In this document: positions 8,506-16,782 of the stretch, piece after piece | How positions within the stretch are numbered: the first letter of the stretch is position 1 | Layout: each line of letters begins with the position of its first letter | Source of the DNA: Streptomyces filipinensis | Lineage (GTDB): Bacteria; Actinomycetota; Actinomycetes; Streptomycetales; Streptomycetaceae | Assembly: GCF_014649495.1 (NCBI RefSeq) | Contig: NZ_BMTD01000005.1 | Span: 383,432 to 447,431 of the forward strand | Direction: 5' to 3' | Length of the DNA stretch: 64,000 bases | Translations under genes and position numbers: made by a program | The notes under the pieces: generated by a model | Told to the model about the DNA's origin: nothing | Databases searched by the model: none | Seen by the model: the letters and a program-made list of their open reading frames with translations, nothing else

Positions 8506-9393
8506 ATGCCCCTGCTGCGCCTCGGCGTCTCCCTGCAACCGCGCTGGCCGCTCGACGACGGAGCCAGCGTGCTCCGCGCCGCACGCCACGCCGAAGAATT
8601 AGGCTTCGATCATGTGGCGGTCGGCAACCGCCTCCTCGACAGCGGTTTCGGCCTCGACACGGACCCGCTTGTTCTGCTGTCGGCCGTCGCAGGGGCGACG
8701 ACGCGCCTGCGGCTGCTGACGTCCGTACTCGTCGCGCCGTACTACCCGGCGCTGGTGCTCGCCAACCAGGCGGCCACCCTGGACGTCGTGTCCGGCGGCC
8801 GCCTGATCTTGGGCGTTGGCACGGGCTGGAACCCGGACGAGTTCGCGGCCGTCGGCGTATCCGCCCGTGAACGCGGTGCACGCACCGACGACCACCTCGC
8901 CGCCGCCAAGGCCCTGTGGACCCGACGGCCCGCGGACTTCGACGGGCCTTTCACGACACTGCGTGAGGCGCACTTGGGAGTGCCTCCGCTCACTGCTGGC
9001 GGTCCGCCCGTGTGGGTCGGCGGACGCAGTGACGCAGCCCTGCGCCGGCTGCTGCGGTTCGGCGACGGCTGGTACGGCACCGGCGCCGACGCCGTGGAAG
9101 TCAGCGACGTCCGGCGCCGCCTGGATGCCCTCGCTGGCGGCGGGGGAATCGCTGACCGCATGACACTGGCTTCAGCTGCGTTCCTCACTCCGCCCGGTAT
9201 CCCCGCGGCGGTTGCCCCACCGGGACGACCACTCGGGGGCGCTGTGCCCACCGCAGCGAGCGTCGCCGACGACCTCGAGCAGCTCGCCGAGGCAGGGCTC
9301 ACCGATTGCACCCTGTGGCTGCCAGTCGCGGCTGAGCATGTCGGGAAGGCGATGGAGTGGGTCGCAGCCGAGGTCACCCCGCGACTCACCTGA
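8506..9393 (+). CDS. LLM-class F420-dependent oxidoreductase
   Basis: A 295-residue luciferase-like (LLM) flavin/F420 TIM-barrel protein. Family hallmarks are LGFDHVAVGNRLL near the N terminus, ATTRLRLLTSVLVAPYYPA, the GRLILGVGTGWNPDEFAAVG segment and GGPPVWVGGRSDAALRR. The ATG at 8506 has a GAAAGG Shine-Dalgarno. Such enzymes reduce or oxidise small organic substrates in the cytosol; the substrate is unknown. It stands alone, flanked upstream by a solo IS630-like end and downstream by the IS630 itself, whose inner end overlaps the stop codon. It may therefore be passenger cargo. Confidence 0.88.
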   Translation: MPLLRLGVSLQPRWPLDDGASVLRAARHAEELGFDHVAVGNRLLDSGFGLDTDPLVLLSAVAGATTRLRLLTSVLVAPYYPALVLANQAATLDVVSGGRLILGVGTGWNPDEFAAVGVSARERGARTDDHLAAAKALWTRRPADFDGPFTTLREAHLGVPPLTAGGPPVWVGGRSDAALRRLLRFGDGWYGTGADAVEVSDVRRRLDALAGGGGIADRMTLASAAFLTPPGIPAAVAPPGRPLGGAVPTAASVADDLEQLAEAGLTDCTLWLPVAAEHVGKAMEWVAAEVTPRLT

Positions 9394-10630
9394 TGGCGTG
9401 GCTGGGAAGGTCCCCGAGACGATCAAGCTGCTGCGTCGAGGGGGCGTCCGCCCCAGCGGATGCCCCGCTCGCTGCGGAGGCGGGCGCGTTCCTTGCGCTG
9501 GGCGGCGAGTACGTCGGGGTGGCGGGTGTTGTGGTTGCGCCATCGAAGGTAGGCGTGCAGAGCCCGGGTTTGGCTGGTGTGGTTGGGGTGGTGGGAGTTG
9601 GCCAGGGTGAACTGCCGTAGCGGTCCGAAGTGAGCCTCGATCGGGTTGGCCCAGGAGGCGTAGGTCGGGGTGAAGCACAATTTGACCTTGTTCTTCTTCG
9701 CCCAGCGGCGGATGTCCGCGCCGGTGTGGGCGGAGAGGTTGTCCAGAATGATGTAGATCGGGGCGCCGTCGGGCCGGGCGGCGCGGATCGACTTCAGCGC
9801 GGCCAAGGTGTTGGCGGTGCCTTTGCGGCGGCGGTTGACGCCCCACAGCGTGTCGTCACCGACGGAGTAGCAGCCGTGGAAGTAGGTGACGCCGTGGGTG
9901 CGACGGTAGGTCGCCGGAAGCCGGTTGGGCCTGCCTTGTTCGGCCCAGCAGGAGCCGGCGGTGGGCCGGATCCCCAGAGGGCCGAACTCGTCGAAGGCGA
10001 AGACCCGGTCTGGTAAGTGCTCCAGGACGTGCTCGATGCGGTCGAGCTTGGCGTCGCGTTCGGGGTCGGGTGATTCCTTCCAGGTCTTGGTGCGCTGGAA
10101 GGTGATGCCGCGGCGTCGGAGCAGGCACCGTAAGGCTTCCCGGCCGATGCGGATGACGCGTCCGTGGACGCGGCGCAGGTAGGCGGCGAGTTTGCGGATC
10201 GACCAGCGGGTGAAGGGCTGGCCGGACTTGGTGGGGCGGGTGGTGGCCGTCTGGACGACGAAGTCCTCGTCGTCAGGAGTGAGCAGGTGGGGACGGCCTC
10301 CCGCCCATTGAGGGTCCAGACAGGCCAGGCCGATCTCGTTGAACCGGTGGATCACCTCCCGCACCGTGTCCTCGTCGGCCTGGACCAGTTGGGCGATCAC
10401 CGGAACGCGGTTCCCGCCGGCGGACGCCAGCAGCATCATGGCCCGCCGGTAGCGCACCGAGCTGGTACTGCCCCGGCGCACGATCTGCTGCAGCTTCTGC
10501 CCTTCCTGGCCGGTCAGCCGGCGCACTCGCACAGGCTCGGCCATCACACCTCCGGCGGTCGGAACGAACGGCACCGCCCATCCAACCGCTCCAACGGCCA
10601 ACCCGGCGAACCTTCCCGGCCAGGGCACTA
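9391..10630 (-). mobile_element. IS630-family insertion sequence
   Basis: A single intact transposase gene with terminal repeats. The inner left end TGGCTGGGAAGGT (9399-9411) matches the right end ACCTTCCCGGCCA (10610-10622) in inverted orientation, 12 of 13. The longer right end at 10604-10630 finishes in CACTA, giving the TA expected at IS630 targets. The inner left end lacks a TA and matches the long right end only 18 of 27; the solo copy at 8319 fits better. Confidence 0.8.
9423..10544 (-). CDS. IS630-family transposase
   Basis: 373 residues, open throughout. The N-terminal third is a helix-turn-helix region (NRVPVIAQLVQADEDTVREV). The DDE catalytic domain shows AFDEFGPLGIRP, then YIILDNLSAHTG (second Asp) and NPIEAHFGPLRQF (Glu). 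ATG at 10544 is chosen because GGAGG lies 5-6 bases upstream; the open frame runs further but without a ribosome site. No frameshift or stop was found, so this is one of the few IS here that could still be active. Confidence 0.92.
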   Translation of the reverse strand: MAEPVRVRRLTGQEGQKLQQIVRRGSTSSVRYRRAMMLLASAGGNRVPVIAQLVQADEDTVREVIHRFNEIGLACLDPQWAGGRPHLLTPDDEDFVVQTATTRPTKSGQPFTRWSIRKLAAYLRRVHGRVIRIGREALRCLLRRRGITFQRTKTWKESPDPERDAKLDRIEHVLEHLPDRVFAFDEFGPLGIRPTAGSCWAEQGRPNRLPATYRRTHGVTYFHGCYSVGDDTLWGVNRRRKGTANTLAALKSIRAARPDGAPIYIILDNLSAHTGADIRRWAKKNKVKLCFTPTYASWANPIEAHFGPLRQFTLANSHHPNHTSQTRALHAYLRWRNHNTRHPDVLAAQRKERARLRSERGIRWGGRPLDAAA

Positions 10631-10645
10631 GCTGCGCGACCCCAT

Positions 10646-11392
10646 AGACCGTGTCCTATGGGGTGAGGCGGACGAGTCGCTTGTAGCAGCACAGGGCAGC
10701 GGCCAGGCCGAGAAAGGCCAGGTAGTTGCGGGGACCGCGCTCATATCGGGGGTGGAGTCGGCGGTAGCCGGACAGCCACGACATCGTCCTCTCGATCACC
10801 CACCTGCGACGACGACCCAATCGTTCGCTGGATTCGATGCCTTTGCGGGCGATCCGGACTCCGATGCGCTTGCCGCGTAACCATCCCCGCAGGTCGAGCC
10901 GGTCATACGCTTTGTCCGCGTGTAGCCGCCCCGCCTTGAAGTAGCGGCCGCGATGGGGGTCGTGTCTCGTTTGGTGACCCGCCACCATGGGTGTGTGTTC
11001 GCCCCTTTTTTCGCCCGGACGTGGGCGGTGTCGAGGATGACGCGGGTGACGTCAATGAGGCCGGCGTCGTCGAGCTGGTGCAGGACCGCTTCGTGCAGAC
11101 GGGCCCAGACGCCAGCTCTGGACCAGATGAGGAATCGGCGATGGGCCGTGGACTTCGAGACGCCGAAACAGGGCGGCAGCGCCCGCCAGGCGCAACCGCT
11201 GACCAACACATAGATGATGGCCGCAAACAGCGTGTCATCAGGGGTGTTGGCTGTTCCGCCGCCCTGCGCCCGTGTTCGTTGCTCCGGAATCAGCGGCTTC
11301 GCAATGTCCCACAGCCCGTCCGGCACGATCCAACTCCACGTTCCCCGCCCCATACCGGGTCAACGTCCGCCTCACCACATAGGACACGGTCT
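10646..11392 (-). mobile_element. IS5-family element with near-perfect inverted repeats
   Basis: Bounded by 28-bp inverted repeats at 10646-10673 and 11365-11392 (AGACCGTGTCCTAT, then GGTGAGGCGGAC), 27 of 28 identical. The transposase inside is broken. The right end lies 1-2 bp from the left end of the next element. Confidence 0.85.
10656..11353 (-). pseudogene. IS5-family transposase with internal deletion
   Basis: The N-terminal part (SWIVPDGLWDIAKPLIPEQR, LIDVTRVILDTAHVRAKKG) and C-terminal part (GRLHADKAYDRLDLRGWLRG, RRRWVIERTMSWLSGYRRLH) lie in different frames. The middle, with the GPSPVDRGK-type segment, is missing at about 10985. Catalytic residues are incomplete, so it could move only if complemented in trans. 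Confidence 0.85.
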
Positions 11393-11393
11393 T

Positions 11394-12306
11394 ACGAGTT
11401 GGTGCGTGATAGCGGGTGAAGCGTCCGTGCTGGTGGATGGCATGATCCATCTGTGGCGATCGCGGTCAATCGGGCGGTCCTGTCGCATCAGCTGTTCACA
11501 GGTATCTCTCGGCGTCATCTGAGCTGCCTGGCCGAGGAGTTGGCGCAGCCATGGCAGGCTGCCGTCGAAGGCCGCCGTCATGAAGTGCGAGGCGGGACGA
11601 GAAAGCGGGCCGCGGGTGCTGCTGTCCGCCACCAGCTCGTCTTCGCTGACCGGCTCGTGGCCACACTCATCCACTTGCGGCACGACTTCCCGCCCGCCGT
11701 CCTCGGGTTGCTGTTCGGCGTCGACCGCCCCACCGTCACCAGGGCCTCGACGTCACCGAGATCCAAGTCCGCCGTCCCCTCGCCAGCCGCGGCGGACGGC
11801 GCGCGTTCGTCTCCGGCAAGAAGAAGCAGAACACCATGAAGGCCACCGTCATCGCCGGCTGGCGTGGCTGCACGTTATGGACCGATGCCCTGCGACCTGG
11901 CCGCATGTATGACGCCACGGCCGCCCGCAGCGAAGGCATCGCCGACTGCTTCCAGCACTTCCCCGACGTGGAAGTGCTCCGGGACGACGGCTACCTCGGC
12001 CTGAGACGTGATCACCCCGGCCAGGCGATCACACCACCGAGGAAGCCACGACCTGGCGCACTGCCCGGGAGAGTCGAGCAGTGGGAACGTGACCGTCACC
12101 GGCACTCCTCCGACCGCATCACCGTCGAGCGCGCCCTCGCCGGCCACAAACGCTGGAAGCAACTCATGCGCCGGACCCATCGCCGCGATCGCCTGCCCGA
12201 GACCTACCGAGCCATCGCCGGCCTCGTCTCCGACCGCACAGTCATGACCGGAAATCAGCCGCGAGCAAGGCAAACACGCTTCACCCGCTATCACGCACCA
12301 ACTCGT
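11394..12306 (+). mobile_element. Degenerate IS with perfect 31-bp inverted repeats
   Basis: The ends at 11394-11424 (ACGAGTTGGTGCGTGATAGC, then GGGTGAAGCGT) and 12276-12306 are exact reverse complements over 31 bp. The transposase between them is broken. Perfect ends around a dead gene suggest recent decay or mobilisation in trans. Confidence 0.85.
11453..12270 (+). pseudogene. HARBI1-like (DDE_Tnp_4) transposase, internal deletion
   Basis: The N-terminal half (ISRRHLSCLAEELAQPWQA, FPPAVLGLLFGVDRPTVTRA) breaks near 11755. Sequence resumes in another frame as VTEIQVRRPLASRGGRRAF and KKKQNTMKATVIAGWRG, then FPDVEVLRDDGYLGLRRDH. About 40 residues with the first catalytic Asp region are missing at the junction. 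Inactive IS5-superfamily transposase. Confidence 0.85.
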
Positions 12307-12428
12307 CAATTCAGGGTTCGGTGTGGCTCTCTACTCGCGGGGCGCGTTGAGCTGCTCGTTGGGTGACGGGGCCTGCCCGACTCTTGGCTGCGCTCCTCGC
12401 AGCAGCGACCGCCTACCGCGGCTCCGCT

Positions 12429-13142
12429 TCACCGGCGCGTGAGCACGCGGAACTCGTTGCCGTCGGGGTCGGCCAGCAGCACTGCGCTGTCCCCGCCGTG
12501 GGCGGAGTCGAGACGCTTCGCTCCGAGGGAGAGCAGGCGCTCGACCTCCGCTTGCTGATCGTCGTCCGGTGCGAGGTCGAAGTGCAGGTCCTTGCCGGGG
12601 TCCGGCATGAGCGGCGGACCACCCCACGTGATCTTCGTACCGCCGTTCGGTGACTGGATGGCGGTCTCCTCGTCCTGGTCCCAGACCAGCGGCCAGCCCA
12701 GCGCCTCGCTCCAGAAGTAGCCCACGGTCTGCGAACCATCGCAGGCGAGCGCTCCGATGAAGCCGCAGCCGGCGAGGAAATTGTTGCCCGGCTCGATGAC
12801 ACAGAACTCGTTGCCCTCGGGGTCGGCGAGTACCACATGGGACGCGTCCGGTCCCTGGCCGACGTCAGCGTGCTGCGCACCGAAGTCGAGCGCTCTGGCC
12901 ACGGTCTCCTGCTGGTCTTCCAGGGAGGAGCTGGTCAGGTCGAAGTGCAGCCGGTTCTGGGCGGCCTTCTGCGTTTGGGAGGGACGGAAGCCGAGGCGGT
13001 AGCCGCCGTCATTCCCGGACAGCAGGGCGACGCCATCGTAAGGATCGTCGGCTCTCTCCAAGCCCAGGACGCCGGACCAGAAGTGCGCTAGGCGCTCAGG
13101 CTGGTGCGCGTCGAAGGAGATTGCGAAGAGTCGGCTGCTCAT
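12429..13142 (-). CDS. VOC-superfamily (glyoxalase-like) two-domain protein
   Basis: 237 residues made of two repeated glyoxalase/bleomycin-resistance-type modules. The first (residues 1-115) contains FDAHQPERLAHFWSGVLGLE and ends VVLADPEGNEFCVIEP. The second (120-237) contains QTVGYFWSEALGWPLVWDQD and ends VLLADPDGNEFRVL. The fold binds a metal ion or small ligands; the function could be an isomerase, dioxygenase or resistance protein. The ATG at 13142 is preferred; another in frame lies at 13154. Free-standing between IS debris. Family confident, function open. Confidence 0.85.
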   Translation of the reverse strand: MSSRLFAISFDAHQPERLAHFWSGVLGLERADDPYDGVALLSGNDGGYRLGFRPSQTQKAAQNRLHFDLTSSSLEDQQETVARALDFGAQHADVGQGPDASHVVLADPEGNEFCVIEPGNNFLAGCGFIGALACDGSQTVGYFWSEALGWPLVWDQDEETAIQSPNGGTKITWGGPPLMPDPGKDLHFDLAPDDDQQAEVERLLSLGAKRLDSAHGGDSAVLLADPDGNEFRVLTRR

Positions 13143-13232
13143 TGCGCCACGCATCCTCGGTCCGTTGAGTGCCAACGGTCGGCAGGGCGCCGTGTCAGCG
13201 CCTCGAACGAGGATCCTATGAGCGGGCCAGCC

Positions 13233-13745
13233 TCAGTTGCAGCCGAGTATTCCGCGGCCCCGGAGCCGGAGCTGCAAGTAATAGGTCTGCACGAGCATCC
13301 TGCGACGGACGCACTGGTACGTCCAGGCAAACAGCGGTCCGTGGGTGCAGGCGGCCAGACGCTCGGTGAGCCACGATCGCCGCAAGCGATGGCCCAGCTC
13401 GCTGGGCACGCAGGGCACATCAGCCAACCGGTAGGGGAGGTGACCACCACCGTCAGCAGCGACACGGAGCTGCCAGGCCGGGCTGGCCAGAAGTCTGGCG
13501 AGGGTGACGGTCTCGGGGTAGGTGACCAGATCCCGCGCCAGGATCCGCCACCGCTGCGGATCCTCGCCTGCGGGCACGGCCGCCTCCGGCCTCATCGGCG
13601 ACAGGCGTTCCTCGGGCCACTTCTGCGCCCACCACCAGGCTGTGACCGCCTCAGCGACCTCGAACGACGAACCAGCGACGGGGGAGCGGCGCAGCAGTCT
13701 CCGGTGATCCTCCTGTGCCTGGACCGCCTCCGGGCATCCGGCCAA
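13233..13745 (-). pseudogene. Truncated C-terminal fragment, possibly TniQ-like
   Basis: The frame encodes a convincing protein tail (QRWRILARDLVTYPETVTLA, GGGHLPYRLADVPCVPSELG, ACTHGPLFAWTYQCVRR). Its beginning is fused to the truncated IS5 relic upstream, so the N-terminal part has been lost. The pattern recalls C-terminal regions of actinobacterial TniQ/transposition-associated proteins, but I cannot confirm this. Treat it as a fragment of an unidentified protein. Confidence 0.45.
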
Positions 13746-13754
13746 CTCGACGAC

Positions 13755-14338
13755 ACGCCTCCAGGACCGCTTCGAACTGCGGGGAGTCGCCCCGTTGCCC
13801 GGCCGTGATCACGACCGACAAGGGCTTCTGCCCCTGCTCGACTGCGAGGTGGATTTTGCTGGTCAGTCCACCGCGCGAGCGTCCCAGGCCGTGGTCGGCC
13901 GGCTCGACGAAGATCCCGCCGGGCGGTTCCTTTTGGAGGTCCCCTTTTTCGCTGCCCCGGCGGCGTGCTGGTGGGCCCGGCAGACGGTGGAGTCGACGTT
14001 GACGTCCCAGGTGATCAGGCCCTTCGCGTCCGCCTCGGCCTGGAGCTGGGTGAGGATCCTTGCCCAGGTGCCGTACCGCTGCCAGCGCCGGAACAGGTCA
14101 TAGACCCGATCACACGGCCCATAACGCTCGGGCACGTCCCGCCAGGGAGCACCGGTCCGGGTCCGCCACCGTATGCCGTCAATCAGCTGCCGCCGCGTCC
14201 ACACCTGCGGACGACCCGGCTTGATGCCCCGGGGCAACAACGGCTCCAGCCCCGGGCCCACTGCCCGTTCGTCAGATCCCCACGTCCCACAGGACGTGAT
14301 CATCAACGAACAAGATCCACTTTCGCAACAGACCCTAG
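13755..14338 (-). pseudogene. IS5-family transposase, 3'-truncated
   Basis: The IS end GGGTCTGTTGCGAAAGT lies at about 14317-14335 (minus strand). The transposase shows RPQVWTRRQLIDGIRWRTRT and ITWDVNVDSTVCRAHQHAAG. A shift near the start (LTNGQW, then LEPLLPRG) and another after AAKKG break it; the next frame gives GGIFVEPADHGLGRSRGG and QRGDSPQFEAVLE. Homology stops near 13755 and the other terminal repeat is absent. Confidence 0.85.
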
Positions 14339-15021
14339 TCGACGTCCTCCTCGGGGACATCTCCGCCCCAGCGGTCCGGCCAGACGACCCCGATGCGCCC
14401 GCCGCCTCTTCGAACTGCTGCGGGACACGCCCTCCGACGCCACGACCACCTACACCCGCGCCCAACTGCTCACCGCCCGGACCGGCTGACACGGACGGCA
14501 CCAGGCTGCAGACGCACCCGTCAACGTGCGCCCTGGCGCGCACCGCTGGCCGGCCCCAGCGTTCCCACGGTGGCGTGGGCCTCCCCGGCCGACGGCCCGC
14601 TCCGCTCACCGCTGGCACCTGCAGCCGCCTGGGCCAGATGCTACCGCGCAGCGTTCCAGCGGGCCCCGGCTCGTCTCGCGCGGAAGCGAGGGGGCGCCTC
14701 CCAACTGCCACCAGCAGGGCTGTACCGAGAACGCCCTGCTGCTCGTCAGGAGGATCCCGGCGTGGCAGTGGGTTGCCGGTCCGGCCGGGCGGCGGGAAGG
14801 TGCGGGCGGGGGCGCGCGCTGTGCCTGGCCGCCGAGGCGAGCCACTCGATGCTCTGGGCGGCGAGGTCGAGGACGTTGATGCCGGTGTCGGGTGCGGTCC
14901 CGTTGCGCCGCCGCTCGACCTCCGCCGTGCGAAGAACACCGCTGGCCACGGCGTGATCGCGCTGTTGCGCCGGCAGCTGCGGGAGAAGACGCGCCACGGA
15001 GGAGCTGACCGGCACCATGAT
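14339..15021. other. No supportable gene; decayed sequence
   Basis: Several long overlapping frames occur, but none shows a family signature and none has a credible ribosome site. A + strand frame reading RRLFELLRDTPSDATTTYTR (ending 14489) may be a short coding relic. The rhodanese coding sequence begins without its first half at the right edge. Confidence 0.4.
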
Positions 15022-15603
15022 TTCCCCGCAGGGCAACCGGGCGATCTCCTCCAGGGTGAGCCGACCGTGCTCGTGGCGGCGGCCGTCCTCGACGGCGGCC
15101 TGGAGGCGTGGCAGACGGCCGGGCGTCCGCTCGTCGGCGGCGACGACATCGGCGACGACACCGACCGGGCTCCGGCCGTGCCGCCTCTGACCCCGCTCCC
15201 GCGTCCAGAACTGTGGGTGGGGATCGAGGAGGTGGCCGCCATCAGCCGCGGCGACCGTCCCGGCACACTGGTGTGCGCCCTGCTGGCCGACGGTTTCCAC
15301 GGCTCCGCTCCCACTCGCTACAGCCGCCGCGGCCACATCCCCGGCAGCCGCGGCCTTCCGGGCCGTGACCTGCTGGACTTCGCGGGCCGTGAGCTGCCCG
15401 GCCCCGACCTCGCCGCCCGCGCCGACGCGGTCCTCCACGGCACCGCCGACTCACCGGTCGTCCTGTACTGCGGCGGCGGCATCTCGGCTGCGGGCACGGC
15501 ACTCGCCCTCACCCTCCTCGGCCGGGACGACATCGCCGTCTACGACGGCTCGCTGCAGGAGTGGTCCAAGGATCCGGCGCTGCCGCTGGAACTCGGCGGC
15601 TGA
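15022..15603 (+). pseudogene. Thiosulfate sulfurtransferase (rhodanese), 5'-truncated
   Basis: The last strand of the inactive first rhodanese domain is present (VLDGGLEAWQTAGRPL), followed by a complete catalytic second domain. That domain shows RYSRRGHIPGSRGLPG and the active-site loop VVLYCGGGISAAG with the persulfide-forming Cys, then YDGSLQEWSKDPALPLELG. The first 100 or so residues of a normal 280-residue two-domain enzyme are gone. GTG at 15067 could still start a single-domain protein. It ends 34 bp before the convergent metX stop, a possible sulfur-metabolism neighbourhood. Confidence 0.65.
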
Positions 15604-15636
15604 GCCGCTCGGCGAGCCGGGACCTCCCGGACCCGC

Positions 15637-16782
15637 TCAGCGGACGAGCTCTCCCACGAGCGCGGCGACCTGCTCCACCTCGATGAGGAAGCCGTCGTGG
15701 CCGTAGGGGGATTCGATCAGCCGGAGGTCAGCGGCGGTGGGGATACCCGACGCCAGTTCCGCCTGCTGGGACGGTGGATAGAGGCGGTCGGAGTCGACCC
15801 CGGCCACGAGTGTCCTGGCGGTCACCCGGCGCAGGGCGGCGCGCACGCCGCCACGGCCCCGGCCGATGTCGTGGCTGTTCATGGCCTCGGACAGGACGAC
15901 GTAGCTGCCCGCGTCGAAGCGGCGCACCAACTTGGCGGCGTGATGGTCGAGATAGGACTCGACCTGGTACCGGCCGCCGCTCCAGGGGTCCTCCGTGCCC
16001 TGGGGCGTACGGCCGAAGCGGACGGCGAGTTCCGGCTCGCTGCGGTAGGTGACGTGGGCGAGCCGTCGGGCCAGGCCGAGTCCGGCGTGGGGTCCTTGAC
16101 CGGTGTCGTGGTAGTGGCCGCCACGCCAGTGCGGGTCTGCGCGGATGGCGTGCAGTTGGATGTTCGCCCAGGCGATCTGTTCGGCGCTCGCCGCGGCCGT
16201 CGAGGCGAGCAGCAGCAGGGCGCCGGTGCGCTCGGGATACGACACGGCCCATTCCAGTGCCCGCATCCCGCCCATCGAGCCGCCGACCACCAGCGCCCAC
16301 CGGTCGATACCCAGCGCGTCGGCCAAGTCGGCCTCGACAGCGACTTGGTCACGTTGGGTCAGGAAGGGAAAATCGCCGCCCCAGCGGCGGCCGTCCGGTG
16401 TGAGCGACGACGGCCCGGTACTGCCTTGGCAGCCGCCGAGGACGTTCGGCGCCACGACGAACCAGCGGTCCGTGTCCAGGGCCCGTCCCGGTCCGATGAG
16501 GCCGTCCCACCAGCCGGGGGTGGGGTGCCCGGGTCCGGCGGGGCCGACCACGTGGCTGTCTCCGGTGAGGGCATGCAGGACGAGGACCGCGTTGGACGCG
16601 TCCGACGCGAGCCGCCCCCACGTCTCGAACGCCAGTCGCGCGCACGGCAGTTCGCCGCCCGCCTCCAGTGCAAGCGGCGTCTCGCGGGCGTACCACTGGC
16701 GACGCCCGGGCGGGTCCCCCTCCCGCCAGGCCCCGGTGGCCGGCGGGAGGGGGACCTCGGAGGGCGTCAGTACGGTGTTCAG
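15637..16782 (-). CDS. metX: Homoserine O-acetyltransferase
   Basis: An alpha/beta-hydrolase of about 381 residues that acetylates L-homoserine with acetyl-CoA, the first step of methionine synthesis by direct sulfhydrylation. Visible marks are LVLHALTGDSHV, PNVLGGCQGSTGPSS, the nucleophile elbow VVGGSMGGMRALEWA, an Asp in VAGVDSDRLYPP and a His in SPYGHDGFLIE. No ATG, GTG or TTG lies where the family starts. The only initiator in the right place is CTG at 16782, overlapping the metY stop (CTGA), which suggests translational coupling. This may be a rare start or a base change. Follows metY in one operon under the leader-peptide region. Confidence 0.92.
   Translation of the reverse strand: MNTVLTPSEVPLPPATGAWREGDPPGRRQWYARETPLALEAGGELPCARLAFETWGRLASDASNAVLVLHALTGDSHVVGPAGPGHPTPGWWDGLIGPGRALDTDRWFVVAPNVLGGCQGSTGPSSLTPDGRRWGGDFPFLTQRDQVAVEADLADALGIDRWALVVGGSMGGMRALEWAVSYPERTGALLLLASTAAASAEQIAWANIQLHAIRADPHWRGGHYHDTGQGPHAGLGLARRLAHVTYRSEPELAVRFGRTPQGTEDPWSGGRYQVESYLDHHAAKLVRRFDAGSYVVLSEAMNSHDIGRGRGGVRAALRRVTARTLVAGVDSDRLYPPSQQAELASGIPTAADLRLIESPYGHDGFLIEVEQVAALVGELVR

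Noticed and set aside
14746..15438. Minus-strand frame with EEIARLPCGEIMVPVSSSV
   Set aside because: Looks mildly protein-like, but it is antisense to the rhodanese domain in part, has no start with ribosome site and no family I can name.
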